A stretch of 64,000 nt of DNA, from assembly GCF_026151205.1 (NCBI RefSeq), contig NC_087072.1, forward strand, positions 21,790,103 through 21,854,102, given 5' to 3'. Under the pieces are notes generated by a model that searched no databases, was not told the origin of the DNA, and was given only the letters and a program-made list of their open reading frames with translations. The DNA comes from Bolinopsis microptera (Eukaryota; Ctenophora; Tentaculata; Lobata; Bolinopsidae). The position numbers were made by a program, and so were the translations under genes. Shown piece after piece: positions 32,673-46,660 of the stretch; position 1 is the first letter of the stretch; every line of letters starts with the position of its first letter.

Positions 32673-35600
32673 ACCCTGTAAAGATTTAAAATGAGGTTAT
32701 TTTTACTCACTTAAACTTAATAAAAGATTTTATTTATTTACTGAGGTCAAATGTTATAAGCCCTGGTCCTCTTAATTAACATATTATGACGTTGAAAATA
32801 GTAAGTCTTTAAATTCAAATAACTGAAAAGAATCGATATTAAATACATGATTATGTTATCATTATATAATCAACAATAACGACCCTCCAGCAAAAATATA
32901 TACAAACGAACTAATAATTATAAGCCCACAGCAGGTATACAAAAAAAATTGTAAAAATTAGCACTCATCACCCTGACAAGATATTCACCACTAAACGCGG
33001 ATCACTATTCACTATTCACTATTCACTATTCACTATTCACTATTCACTATTCACTATTCACTATTCAAGCCTATCTCGTGTCACGCAAAAACTTATTACT
33101 GTCGTATAAATGCCACCACCTGACCACCATTTTCGGTATTTCATCAATCTGCAGCGTAATAATAATCATAATGTATTCTTGGAGGTGTTACGTGCTCGTG
33201 ATGTTAAGTTTGTCAATTTGCATAATTAGACTTTTAATATTTTATCATGGAATTTATAAAATATTGGAATTCACTGTCAATACCGGGAGAATTAATGGCG
33301 CTTCTCTCACGTTGTTTGCGGAAAGTCGACTTAACGTTTATGTCATGGTACTTTAGTAAAATAGCAACTGATAATATATATTGTTGTTGTAAGATAACTA
33401 GTTTCCATTATCCATTATACTTAAGTAAAAACAGTCCCTAAGTATCTTGGTACGGAGCAGCTCTACATTACGTAACAATGCCAACTGAAATTAAATGCTC
33501 ATTAGAGATGACCTACATTGTGAATTATAAGTTATGGTATCATATTATTAATAAAGTAGAGGATATTTAAGTTATGATTCAAATTCGATTGTAAATTATC
33601 ATAAATATCATTGAATAATAAATTATGGTAGGTTATAGAACTCCTGACCCAACGAGTTTTGTCTGGAGTTTTATAATTTGTACGGCGCAAGACAACAGCA
33701 CCTACATTTTTACATTTGGTGCATTTTAACCGCGTCAAATTAGCAAGTACAGTATTTTTTAAATGTCAAAATTCAAATGAATTTTACATCAATGTATTAC
33801 GATTACATTTACAAAAGACCAAAATATCTACAATGAGGCAACAACATGATTTATGAGGACTATGAAAATATGAATGAAACTCAACACTACCAGACTGCAG
33901 CTGGAGTGAGAAAAATGCATGTAAAACATTAATAAAATTCAGTAAAACCAATACACTTCAAACCATGATAACATTGGTGCCGACCCTTCTATTCATAAAA
34001 AACAGAATAAAAAAGTAAGTAAGAAAGACAAGCGTAACTCGGTGCGGGTGTGATTCTACATTATCAATCAATGTACCCTTTTGTTAGAAAATAGTAAGTT
34101 AAAGTTTGGCCACTTAGGGTCCTATGTAGAGGTTGGTATTATACCGGGATCTTGAGGACTAGTCAGGTATTTATTTAGACGTCTGATTCAAAGTGAAACG
34201 CGTTATATTAGTTTGACTTCTTAAAAGGTAAAGTCAGCAAAGGTTTTTTACAATATGGGAACTAAACTCAAGTTCATTCGTATCTTACAAATCGGATAAG
34301 TCAGACATATTGACAATCGTAGCCACGGACGGCTATGGAGGTGAAAGTAGTGTCATGTGAGTCGTGTTTCTCAATTGTGATTGGCTGATGTTAAGATAGT
34401 GTTAGGACGTTGAAAGGTGAAGGCAGGTACTTAGTCTTAAGGTTTCTGAGAATGAATTCGTAAGGGGGGTATTACTAATAGGTGTGAACTTGAAGTGTTG
34501 AAACTTGTAGGCAATGCTTTGTGAAATTAGTATGAGTTTATTTGAAGCCGTCCGGTAATAAAACATGAAATATTAGAATTAAAATTAAGAAATGAAATTA
34601 TATGCTCTACACCTATAACAGCTGTCGTTCTTCAATCCACTGTCCACACGTGTTTACAGCGCCAACGAAGTAACAATAATGAATAACAAAATATATAAAT
34701 GTAAAATAAGTGAAGTGACAAATATCCACTAACAAATACAACACTAACTTTACAAAGAAGATAATTATACTTACCAATACATATGTAGTGTTGCTGGTGA
34801 TTAATTCCCGTTTAGTGTATGCAACGAGATAGTATCTTGATAAGATTATCGACGATAATTGGGTCAAAATCGTCATCGGTTAATCTCGATAATTTGGTAC
34901 CGATAACCGATAAAATTTAACAAAAATCCCTCAGACTAAAAGGTAGAAATTTAAGATTTAATCCTTTATAAATATACTATTTCTCATGAACAATAGTAAT
35001 TCACTAATGTTTAATAATTACTGCCGTGTACTGATCATAACTTATAAACCATACCTACATCATTTTAAATACATAATAAATCATATCATATGGAGACATG
35101 GTTATGGTGAATTTCTACGAGCAACCCGCAAGTCCTGAAGCCAACCGAAAATTGAACACTGAATATAGGACGACGTCCCGCGCCACTTTCATTAAAATGT
35201 CTAAAGTCATCCACAAAAGGCTGTACGATGATGATAGGACTGCACATACTGCTTAAGATACTGGAGAGAATTCAACAGATGCAGCTACCGCTAACACTAC
35301 AGCGGATAAGCCGAGCCTATCACGACAATTGTAGGACTGTCCGGACGCCACAAGGCAGCCATACAGGCTATCCCAACTCCCAAGATGCTTTCACGAATTA
35401 GGCAGGATTATTTGTGGCAGCAGGAGAATAGAAGAATAGGATACATGAGATTATAATCCAGTATCCAGCCACTGAGCTGGAGGGAATTAAATATTTAATA
35501 AAAGTGCTTAATTAAGGTCGGAGATAAGAGCACTTATTGGTCGATTAGCTGCTTAAACGCTATCTCATAATTGACATTTTAAATTACAAATATACCTGAA

Positions 35601-36045
35601 TAATGGATATCTATGACTTGTCAAATTTGTGATAAAATTAATTGCAACAATTAAATGCAAATCTATTACATTTATTGACTACTATTAACAACTATTGTTG
35701 TTCCTTTTTTTAAATCTCCTCATTTTATTCGCTTTCGAATAAAATATACAAAAAATGTATGAATAGATTATAATTAGCTGTATAATAAGATAAGGGATCG
35801 TTTGTACATCACGTACAAGCCAAATTATGACCATTTTAAACACTCCCCCGGCCCTCCGTAAGATAATTCAAATAATTTATTTAAAGACCCGATCAGCTTT
35901 TTTCAGCGGAACCGAACAGGCCAGTCTCTCGAGCATCAAGCAACAAAAATATATTATCCCTCGTAGTGTTTAAATATACATTAACTTATTGATTCATGAA
36001 GAATTGGTCTTCTCCTGATCCCTGTCGTTAGAGTGATCTACATCT
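32673..36045. other. 3.4-kb intron stretch without a gene
   Basis: It holds a CACTATT tandem repeat (33003-33067) and a decayed Harbinger-like end around 35803-35870. Open frames of 60-90 codons have no recognisable features. The rest is AT-rich. Confidence 0.4.
33003..33067. repeat. CACTATT tandem repeat, about 9 units
   Basis: Near-perfect 7-base period. Confidence 0.95.
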
Positions 36046-36440
<395 letters not shown>

Positions 36441-37013
36441 ATCTCTTGTGTTTCTCCATTGCACTCAGTTCACTGCTAACTTTCGCACTACAGCTCGACC
36501 AATGTTTTCAACACCTTTAAAATTTTAATTACCATTGTTTTAACTCATTTTAACAGTAACAGTGCCACTACTTTCCTAAAAAAAGGCCCATAATTTCAAA
36601 TAAGACAAAGAATAGAGTATAAGATTGCTCTGACCGTCTTCAAATGTTTCAACAACATTGCTCCAGAATCCAGACTATACCACTAAATGCATTGACATCA
36701 ATCAAATCACATCAATCAAATCACTACGAACTGAGCAAGACTATTTTTTCTTTAATGTTCATCCTATTTCAGTTTCAGTTACTTATCTTTTTTGAAAAGA
36801 AATTTGACGACGAATTTTATTTCAAAAAAAATGTCGACACGTGATTTATCTATTTACCTTCATTAGAACATTGTCATCACTGAGTCTATTCAGAAAAAAT
36901 CAGACATTTTCTTGAAAGAATCATCAAATGAGACTCAATAAGACTTTATGACTCAATCAAATAACATGATATATTATGACAAAGTACTTTTGGTGAAATT
37001 ACATTTGTTTCAG

Positions 37014-40000
37014 ATAGTAAAACGTGAGCCGGGGTTCCTGGGAGTACGGATGTGGTCCCTCTACTCTCGACATTTCCTCAGACATTACAACGAGCTCAAT
37101 CACGAGTTCGATGCGAGACTTAAGAAAGCCTACATTCCTGCTAACAAATACTTGAACCTCTTTACTTCTCCTATGATGGTCATCATTGCGAAGTAAGAAA
37201 CTTGTTATTTTAATACTTTATAAGTCCAATATTACTATTTTTAAATCCAATAGAATTATTTAATTTATATAAGGAGAAAAGCTGTTTATCAATGACACGG
37301 ACGGTAAAATCTGACTTATTTATGATACATGTTGTACTCGCATATAGTTTAAGAATTAGAGTTCACCAACAACTAACATCACCCAGGAACGTGGGGTTCT
37401 TTGCTGGAGCAATCCTTCTAGTCCTGGTAACACTGACCCTGATAAACGAGGAGCTCTTGTTCGCCGATAACATCCCTCTTGCTATCACTGTCCTGGGTAT
37501 CACTGTATCTGTGTGTAGAGCTCTCGTACCTGATGCTGTTAGTATTAACATATCTGTGTTTTTTATTGTTAGTTTCGTAAAAATGTGGGGTATCATTCTC
37601 CTTCTATATCTACTCTAATCGGAACACTAAAACTGCTACCTTTTGATCTACAATGGCAACGTTTAAACTCGTATCAGGTTTTTCAGCACTTTTAAGACCA
37701 CTTTCCCTCCCAGAACACAGTGTACTGTCCGGACTTGCTAATGAAGGAAGTTCTACAACACACTCACTACCAGCCAGACTCCTGGAATAACGGGGCTCAC
37801 CTCCCTCACGTCAGACAACAGTTCTCTCAGATGTTCGTCTTCAAGGGTAAGGGGTGCGGAACTGTAGGTGCTGGTTATCGTTTTGGAACTTTAGTTGCTG
37901 GTTTGTGTTTTGGAACTTTAGTTGCTGGATTGTGTTTTGAAACTTTAGTTGCTGGATTGTGTTTAGAAACTTTAGTTGCTGGATTGTGTTTTGGAACTTT
38001 AGTTGCTGGATTGTGTTTAGGAACTTTAGTTGCTGGATTGTGTTTAGGAACTTTAGTTGATGGTTTGTGTTTTGGAACTTTAGTTGCTGGATTGTGTTTT
38101 GGAACTTTAGTTGCTGGATTGTGTTTTGGAACTTTAGTTGCTGGTTTGTGTTTAGGAACTTTAGTTGCTGGATTGTGTTTTGGAACTTTAGTTGCTGGTT
38201 TGTGTTTTGGAACTTTAGTTGCTGGATTGTGTTTTGGAACTTTAGTTGCTGGATTGTGTTTAGAAACTTTAGGTGCTGGTTTGTGTTTAGGAACTCTAGG
38301 TGCTGGATTGTGTTTAGGAACTTTAGGTGCTGGATTGTTTTTGTATTCGAGTCCGCGTCGTGGGTAGAATTAGCTGGTTATGTCTTCGTGTTAAAGCTAA
38401 TATTATGATAGCCTTAGATTTTGTATTGATTTTAGCGCACTCTGTGCTATATGTGCTATATCCTACCGTGTTATTTAATTCTCAATACCAGGCGTGTATC
38501 TTGCGGAGGAGTTGATATCACCACTCCTGACCCCCTTCATCCTCTACTTCAACGTGCGACTCAGAGCACTCGACTTTGTAGACTTTCTCAGAAACTACAC
38601 TGTCAATGTAGTTGGTAAGGTTTCAGCATTACTTATGAATTTCAAATATTTTATACGACTTCATATTGTTCTTACACGACTACGATTGACTTAGGAACCT
38701 AAAATACACGCATTACATGTCCAGAATTTCCAGGTGTGGGTGATGTGTGCTCCTTCTCTCAGATGGACATTAAGAGGCACGGTAACCCTGACTGGATGTC
38801 CTTTGGCATGACCACAGGTTCTCAACTAGACCAGGCAGAACACGGTAAAACAGAGCTGTCTCTCATAAACTTTAGTATCAGAAACCCGGACTGGAAACCT
38901 CACGAGAACGAGGCAATGTATATCAGCACTCTCCGAGCCCTGGGTGAGTTGGGCTTTTAACACTTGGTGACAGACATTTTAGGTTATGATTTGGTAGTGT
39001 TTGGTTTTATGTATTTAATGTCCCCCTGAATCCGTTACCTTTGTTACATTGAGGTTTGGCCTGGATTCCCTTGATTTGGCCAATATAATAACCCCTCCCT
39101 CTTCAGCAAAACAGGATGGAGAAGGAGCGACACAGAACATGATGAACAGTATGGCGCAGAGTATGACACGAGGCAGTCTTAACTCTCCCTCCTCCATGCT
39201 AGCCTCAATGAACCTGCCTTCCTTCCACCCTCCAGACTCCCATCCCTCTATGAACTCTAACTCCACCATCACAGATGAAACAGTGCAGCACCCTGGTGCT
39301 TCTCACGAGACACATCCTGAAGATATGCTACCTGAGGGAACTATCGACCCATCAGATGGTATGCAGACCAGCCTTGCTCAGAAACGCTACATATTCGACG
39401 ATCAGTACACCCAACTAGAACAGAGTTACCGAGACACCAGACAACCTATCACTATGACAGAGTCAGTCCCAGAGCTATTACAGAGCGTTGCTGGAATCAG
39501 TAACCCTGACAACCCTGGTGACACTGGTAACACTGGTAACCCTGGTTTTGCTAATCAGAGGGTGACTCGGTCTCTGACTGACGCCCAACATTTCCCCCCT
39601 GGAAGTATGATGAGTATGAGCACCTTGGACGCCTCACTCTTTATGTCAGCTTCGCCTCACATGCAGCACTCACAGTGGGCTGCATCCAGTAGTCTTAGTC
39701 AAGGTTATTTGTAGTTTTATAAGATAGAATGATATCATGTGTTACATATGTTTGATTTGCTACTAATTGCTATTATATTTAATAATTGATTTAATTTACT
39801 AGTTGACTTTCAGTTATTGTACCACTTGCTTAACAGGTCCAAGTGGGGACGCGATGAAAGTGTCGTGGACTGAAGTCAGGAGAAAGTACAGACAGATGGC
39901 TAAATCTAACGACCTCAATTCAAGTGCACTCTATCTTCATTCGGTGAGAATCTCTACATAGCAATATTCTTTAATAATGTATAGATTGTTGATAACGCTG

Positions 40001-40209
40001 CAATTAGAATTAATTAAAATGACCATGTCGGCAGTTTACCTAGCTGAACTTTAACACGTGATCTCGCGCAGTTACACAACAGATTAAAGCAGCAACAAGA
40101 GACCGCTGAAGATATGATGACGAGGTCACTGCACTCGCAGATACACCAGCAGAGAGAAGAGAGGCTGCAGGGGGAAATGAGCAGATCTTATCCGGCTGAT
40201 CCCAGTTAG
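37014..40209 (+). CDS. ATG9: ATG9, coding exons 8-15 (C-terminal half)
   Basis: Exons by eye, all phases consistent: 37014-37192, 37387-37537, 37714-37846, 38492-38614, 38734-38943, 39107-39703, 39837-39943, 40072-40209. They give residues 299-843, so the whole protein is about the length of animal ATG9A. Conserved blocks: IVKREPGFLGVRMWSLYSRH, NELNHEFDARLKKAYIPANK, FFAGAILLVLVTLTLINEE, VYLAEELISPLLTPFILYFN, RALDFVDFLRNYTVNVVGVG, CSFSQMDIKRHG and KTELSLINFSIRNPDWKP. Exon 13 encodes a long, likely disordered tail rich in Ser, Pro, Asn and Met, with a short PDNPGDTGNTGNPG repeat. Exons 14-15 look helical and Gln/Arg-rich. The stop is TAG at 40207. A donor-like GTTAGT overlaps the stop and an acceptor-like TTTCAG lies near 40465, so an alternative tiny last exon is possible. 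Confidence 0.93.
37853..38340. repeat. 27-bp minisatellite in an ATG9 intron
   Basis: About 17 units of GTTGCTGGATTGTGTTTTGG plus AACTTTA fill the intron after exon 10 (37847-38491). The unit is a multiple of three and free of stops, so the frame of exon 10 runs on through it as VAGLCFGTL repeats to 38365. The intron assignment rests on the donor GTAAGG at 37847 and on the exon 11 acceptor restoring the ATG9 sequence (FVFK-GVYLAEEL). Confidence 0.93.
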
Positions 40210-41640
40210 TTATTTACTTACTTACTTACTTACTTTGTTATTTACTTAGTTAGTTAGTTACTTTACATATACTACCCCCCCCCCCCCCCCCCCCCCCCAT
40301 ACTTATATTTAATTCAAATGAGCAGCAGTGTGAATATTAAAACAGCGTGTTATCATAGCTAACAGAGGTGCTGTCAAATAATGTGTTTTATTGTGTTTTT
40401 CATTTGCAGTTGTAATTTCGTTACCAATTTGAAATGTTTTATTTTACCCTTAAAATGTCCCAATTTCAGATGTCTGACGAGAACATGTCATAAGTGGTTA
40501 TATAAACTGACAGGAGTATCTGATAATAAGAACTACAAGAACTAACGATATATAAAGAACAGCCAATTATAATTATTAAGTTTAATTTTAACTGTAATTA
40601 ATTAAGTATTTTGTCTGTACAAATGATTGTTTTGTTATCTGTCGAGGGAGAAAATGTTCGAGTTGTTACTTTTTAGTGTTATTATTTGTTTCTTGCATGA
40701 ATCGTCTGAATGATTTGGCGGACAATTTAATCGTTCAATTTTGTTGCTAAGCTTTTGTTTAAATTTCAGTTGTTGGTTTAATTTGGGGTTTTAAATCTAA
40801 TATGTTTGATCGAGGTTTTAGATTTGGGCCCAGTTTAGCCAGTGCCCAGTTACTCTTACAATTACACGTATTGGCGTAAAACAGTATAGAATTATAGTTA
40901 TTCTTAGTTGTCCTCTCCAAATAACCAGTTCATTTCATAGACTCGTGCTTGTTCATATTCATTAGTTTTTGAATTATACTGTCAAAATCAAGTTTTACAT
41001 CATACATCATGTTCGATATTTATACTTCAATCTAGATGTAACAGCAATAGTTTTATTAAACTTAATTATTACAGGGAGGTTATTCATATTATTCTGACAC
41101 GTGACAGCCAAGTTTCCTTAAGTCAAAACAAATTTGAATATCTGCCTAGGTTTATGGTTTAGTCAACTCTTGAATTGTATTAGGGAAATGAAGCTTTCCT
41201 TTTCTTAAGCCATACATTTTTCCGATACTACATTGTCTCCTTGAGGGTTCCGGTTTGCATGCGATTTTACTGTATTTGTTAGAGGAATTTTATACTACGA
41301 TTTATACTTTGTATTTGGTATTGGATTTGTGTTATTACATGCCATTGTGTCTCAATATTGAGATAAACCTAATGTACTTTCTTTTTTAAAAAGTCTATGA
41401 AATTAAACTACAGGTAACTGGTAACAGATGATGTTAAATGTCATGAATAGGGATCATGCGAACATAAAATTGAAAATATTTTTCATTTTTTAACAAACCC
41501 ACATCATGACTTATTTGTAAGTTTGTAAATTGCAACGTGTAAGGCGCGCGCAATATCTCCACTGAAAGCACGTCCAATTTGATACGTATAAAATAGTTCA
41601 AGAATGCAGAACTTGCTTTATTCTGCACTAACACCTACGT
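40210..41640. other. ATG9 3' region, no gene seen
   Basis: Starts with TTAC/TTAG short repeats and a 24-C run at 40275-40298, then AT-rich DNA that likely holds the 3' untranslated region. No clear single polyadenylation site could be chosen. Confidence 0.4.
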
Positions 41641-41689
41641 TGACATGTAGCGACCAAAAAGGATCACTTTCGAAGTTGTTTATTGTTAA

Positions 41690-42230
41690 AGGACTGATCC
41701 GGCGCACGCTAGTACTTCGTATGTCTTAGCACTTCACACTTGCCTCAAGAAGGAAGTGGTGCGCGCTACTTCAAAGAAATTTAGAAGAGTAATTGTAGCG
41801 CGATGCGTTACTGTGCCGCGCCGCGCACTCAATGACAAATGAGGCTTCTCACAGCGATCGGCGAAATGCGCTACTGTGCAGTGTGCCTCGCCGAGCTGCG
41901 ATCGCGATGAATTGACATCGTCAATTAAGAAGAGTTACATCCCAGGCCACATTCGTCGATTTCGAAGCGCCTCTACTCGACAGAATTAAAAAGCTGCTCA
42001 CGCTATTGTGCTTTTTACGGAAGAATACGACAATAGCTTGTAGCGCGGTACGTGCACTACTGCGCCGCGCATCAAATAATTCTTCTCGCAACCACAGGTA
42101 TATCGGCGGGATGCACCACTCATGGGCTTGTATCACGTGGTGACCCACACGGTTGCTTCACTATAGTAGCGTCTTCGACGCTACAGGGGGAGCCGCGCAC
42201 TTCGTGCGCGGCGGGTCATACAACGTATGA
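41690..42230. repeat. GC-rich dispersed repeat cluster
   Basis: Blocks such as TGTAGCGCGATGCGTTACTG, GATCGGCGAAATGCGCTACTG and GAATTGACATCGTCAATTAA recur at 47157-47245. Small hairpins include TAGCGTCTTCGACGCTA (about 42167) and CCGCGCACTTCGTGCGCGG (about 42193). Base composition is clearly richer in GC than the neighbours. Short frames here are not credible genes. Confidence 0.65.
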
Positions 42231-43045
42231 CAATCATGGGCCTCATTGTGAATCAAGACAATAAAATTTTTGAGCTTGTTGCCTGTTGAGTGTTGGTCTC
42301 TTTCAACATTATTCCAAGTGATTTATATAAATGCATATCACATATATTGATTCTAAATACGTTACAAACGATTTTATCTCGATTCATGAAGTTTGAAAGA
42401 AGTTACTGCAATTTTGAATTTGTACTGTGCTTCCAACTTTTGTGTTTTGCGGGAAATATAAACAGCGCCATATTTGATAATGTAAATACAAAATAGATAA
42501 TTTATTAAATTATTATTTTATACGATGAACGTTTTCAACTAGAACTGCTGTAATTTATAAATTTCCAGAGTCCAAACTATTCCATGCCATATTACGCGCT
42601 CACGAACTCAGAACTGTACATCGCGAGCTTTCATGGATACGTTCGTGCTTATATCATGTATATTGTATATATTACTGCTTTTTCAATTCTATTTTGTATT
42701 ATTTTAAAAAGCGCCTGCAGTGGTGCAAAAGCATAATATTAAGCCAACCAGTTGTCCACGTACGCACGAATCACGTCGACCATCGACGGCGCGCGCACTT
42801 CAATCCACGATAGTTGAAAATTAAAGTGACGATGTGATCATATAATGGGTCAACAGACAATGGACAATATTTAATGAAATATTAGTTGGGAGTTGTTTGA
42901 TTTTTATTGATTGACGATGCCAATATTCTTCACAGCTCGTAGCGGCCCAGTAATGAATCGCTACGATTTACCTAGCTCGAAAAGGGCGCCGTTCATTGGG
43001 GCTAGCGTGCCAGTTAATTGACGACGTCAATCCTTCGCAGCTCCG

Positions 43046-43270
43046 CGAGTTACTGGGCCGCGCTCAGCCTGTCATTCCGCCAAATCTTTATTCGGTTAAT
43101 GAACATAATAGCCTGGGGTCCTCAGGTAACTCCGCGAGGCCCATTGGTGCATTTTGCCGATCTAACGTTACTGGGCCGCGCTCAGCCTGTCATTCCGCCA
43201 AATCTTTATTCATTATATATATATACATATTTATATGTTAATGAACATAATAGCCTGGGGTCCTCAGCAC
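43046..43270. repeat. Direct duplication of about 120 bp
   Basis: TTACTGGGCCGCGCTCAGCC, then TGTCATTCCGCCAAATCTTT, occurs at about 43050 and again at 43169. Both are followed by TTAATGAACATAATAGCCTG, the second copy with an extra TATATA stretch. Confidence 0.85.
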
Positions 43271-43446
43271 TCAGGTAAATCTAACGAAGTCAGAAGTGTT
43301 TGCGAGAAGCAATACTGGATGCGCTGCGCGGCCCAGTGGTGCACCGCGCTACAAGCGTGCCAGGTAACTATGTTAAACGTTAACGGTTAAAAACACTCCG
43401 TTGTTAGGAAGGATCCGGATACTTACTTGTACTTGATTAGGTCTCC

Positions 43447-45084
43447 TCAATCATTCGAGTGGCCTGCACCAATGAACTCCCGTTTGTGACGTATCATCTC
43501 CCTCCAAAGTTTTCGGTCACTAGCCATCTCGCTCGCTCCTACTATGTCTATGTCAGTGTTTCCTGTAAACGCTGCAGCATCTTCCAGCAAACATTTCATC
43601 CAGTTCTTTCTTGGACGGCCCCTAGATCTTCTCCCATGCGCAGGGGTCCAGTTAAGCAGGTACTTAGGAAGCCTAGTGTCTGGCATTCTGGTGACATGGC
43701 CAAACCAACGCAGGCGGTTTGCTCCTATGAACGTCTCTACTGAATTTATCTTTGCACGCTCCAGCACTTCAGTGTTTCTAACCCGATCGAGCCATCTTAT
43801 CCTAAGTATTCTCCTCAAGCAACGCTGATGGAACACCCCAAAGCGATGTAGCTGCTTTTTGGTTGTGTTCCAAACCTCACTACCATATAACAATATTGTC
43901 AAAACTGCTGCATTATAAATCCTGATCTTTGTATAAGACTGGATGTTGCGGTTTTTCCATATATTACTCAGTTGATTGAAGGCTCCGGAAGCTTTCTGAA
44001 TCCTAGCTGACAGCTCACGGTCGATAGTACCGTCGCTGGAAATAATTGTACCTAAGTACGTAAAGTCACTAACTTGCTGCACTGGCGTGTCTTCAACAGT
44101 GATGTTCACTGTGGCTTCCTTCGTGTATGGCCGTTGAGAGGCTGCTTTACCAATGACCATAGCCTCAGTCTTTTTACCATTGATTCTGAGACCTCCCTGG
44201 GCACCATACATACACAAAAGGTCAGTTGTTTCTTGAAGACCTTCCTCGCTGTTATCCAGTACAGCCATGTCATCTGCATAGTCTGTATCTAACACAGTGA
44301 TATCATCAACAAGCGGACTGATAGATCTTTGAAGAACCGCTCCGTGGGACACCACTTTGTTGCTTTCTGTTCTCTCAGCAGCCACATTGAGGCAGACATT
44401 AAAAAGTGGGGGACCCTGAATGTCTCCTTGGCTACTGCCTGAACTTACTTCAAACCATTCTGATAGTTCACCATTGTGTCTAACAGCACTGACAGTTCCA
44501 TTAAAGAATGCCTGTATTATTCGAATGTATTTACATGGCAGGCCATAATGACTGAAAGCTTTCCAAATATAATTCCTGTCGATAGAATCAAAAGCTGCCT
44601 TGAAGTCCACAAAATTTACATACAGGGGGAGATTATATTCAATGCAGTTATGTATAATAGTGCGGAGTGAATAAATCTGATCAATGCATGATCTGTTCTT
44701 TCTGAACCCACACTGATTGTCTCGTAGCAAACTTTCTAAACCGTCACTCATGCGTTGTAAAATGATGATTTGATACAGTTTCGATGCTGTAGATCTTAAA
44801 GTGATCCCCCTATTATTGGAGCAATGAGAGGTATCACCCTTCTTTGGTACAATTATCACGATGCCTTTCAACCAGTCGTCAGGCACTGCTTCTGAATTCC
44901 AAACTTTAGAGAACAATTTCTCCATCGTATCCACAAGACCGCTTGCCCCATACTTTAACTGCTCATTAGAGATTTCGTCAATCCCAGCACTTTTGTGGTT
45001 CTTCAATTTTTTGAGACAGTTTAAAATCTCAAGTCCAGTGGGTGGACCATCACCATCACCAAGATACGGAAAGCATGGAACCAC
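43447..45084 (-). pseudogene. RTE reverse transcriptase segment
   Basis: 545-residue open segment. It holds the finger region (LLRDNQCGFRKNRSCIDQIY), motif A VNFVDFKAAFDSIDRN, motif B SSGSSQGDIQGPPLFNVCLN, motif C DTDYADDMAVLDN, and the C-terminal RTE signature RLRWFGHVTRMPDTRLPKYL with GRRSRGRPRKNW. The catalytic YADD is intact. The ATG at its start is internal: the protein continues upstream in another frame, and the break is an extra GA in a (GA)n run near 45165. Similarity to the endonuclease/RT proteins often mislabelled craniofacial development protein 2-like in animal genomes. Confidence 0.9.
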
Positions 45085-45131
45085 TTCAAGATGGTCCAGG
45101 TCAGACAGATCCGCATTCGTGGGAGGAGGGT

Positions 45132-46660
45132 TTAATAGCTCCGAAAAATGTTCTCCCCATCTCTCTCTCTCTGAGCAGAGGGATCAGCAATCAACTTCCC
45201 GGATTTGTCTCTTACAGCAGTTGATTTTCGATTCTTCTTACCGGACAGTGTTTTTATCCGTTGCCAGACTTCCCTTTGCCGGCCATGGACAGCAGCTGTT
45301 TCCAGATCTGCTGCAACTCTAAGAGCCCAATTCTCGTCGTCTTTCCTGCAGCTCTTTTTGACAAGTTTGTTGGCCTGAGAATACTCGCTCCTATTGTTTT
45401 TGTCACTAGGCGCCATCTGTTTAATCTTACTGCGTTCTGCAATAAGGCTTTTTGTCTCCTGAGACAAATGCTGCTGCTTTCTGCGCCGGGGGCGCTCACC
45501 CAGTACCTCCATAGACACTTCTTTAATAGTATCCTTAACTATTGTCCATTCTCCATCAAGATTCTCCTCCATTGGTAGGCAGCTAAAACGATTTAGAAGA
45601 GCAATGCAGTACTCTTCAACCTTGGACTGATCTCTAAGATTCTCAATTGCTGGAGATTTCCTACGAGAGGTGTTCATTTTTTGAACTGCCATAAGTTTGA
45701 CTCTAAATTGACCCCGAACCAAATAATGATCGGAGCCAATGTCTGCACCCCTGCATGATCTTACGTCAAGTAGAGAGTGACTCCACTTGGTAGAAATACA
45801 GACATGGTCAATCTGATTTACTGTGCGGCCGTCTGGAGACTTCCAACTTCCTTTATGAATATCACGATGCTGGAAAAGCGTCCCACCGATTGTCAGTTGA
45901 TGCAATGCACAGAAATCTAATAGTCGAAGGCCGTTGTCATTTGATGAAATGTGAAGGGAATGCTTACCAATCACACCGGACCAAGCTGAGTTATCTTGGC
46001 CAATGCGAGCATTTAGATCTCCAAGTAAAAACTTCACGTCATGAGCTGGTAGTTCATCAAATGCCCCAGATAGCTGCTGATAAAAGTCATCCTTTACTCC
46101 GACTGCTGCATCCTCAGTTGGAGCAATTAAGCTATCACAATCGAAATGTTGATTATATGTCGACTGTGCAGCCTCGCTGCAAGAATACGTTCTGATATCG
46201 GACTGTATGAAATCAATGAATTTTTAGTCTTCTTCGAGAGGACTAAACCAACCCCTTGTCGTCTGTACCCATCACTTCTTCCTGAGTTAATAAAGAGGGA
46301 CCCATCATCCAAGGTAACCTCACCAGTGCCGGGTCTGTGCGTCTCTGTCAGCCCCAAGACATCCATTTTATATGCTGACATATTCTGTGACAATTCATAC
46401 AGCTTTGAGGAACTGCTCTCCAATGATAACACATTCCACGTTCCCACATTAATGCTGTGTTTGATAAAGTTGCATGGGAGTGCTCCCCCCTTCTCCGGGT
46501 CCACATGAGTGATATGCTGTGAACTAATAACACTGTTGAAATAAGGCGACTTCTTTGTTCTCATCTGCACACTGGGGTCCTTGCGGCTTTGCCCAGAGCA
46601 CTTCATCCTGGCTACACCCCTCCTTGAACTCCGAGAGTCACTCCACTTTTGGTTATTCAT
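45132..46660 (-). pseudogene. RTE endonuclease region in two frames
   Basis: The first segment (46660-46127) has the endonuclease start NVGTWNVLSLESSSSKLYEL and the motif LTETHRPGTGEV, then SDGYRRQGVGLVLSKKTKN. The second (46037-45132) has LLGDLNARIGQDNSAW, QIDHVCISTKWSHSL and GSDHYLVRGQ. These are the catalytic GDxNAR and SDH motifs of the APE-type nuclease. The segments are joined in the ancestor; a 2-base insertion near 46133 creates the stop between them. Confidence 0.88.

Noticed and set aside
37720-38367. 215-codon frame as a repeat protein gene
   Set aside because: Its start is ATG9 exon 10 and the rest is an intron minisatellite; splice signals and the next exon explain it.
39015-39272. 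85-codon minus-strand frame
   Set aside because: Shadow of ATG9 exon 13.
41921-42264. Short frames in the GC-rich block
   Set aside because: The block is a repeat with hairpins and a second copy at 47157; frames are not shared between copies.
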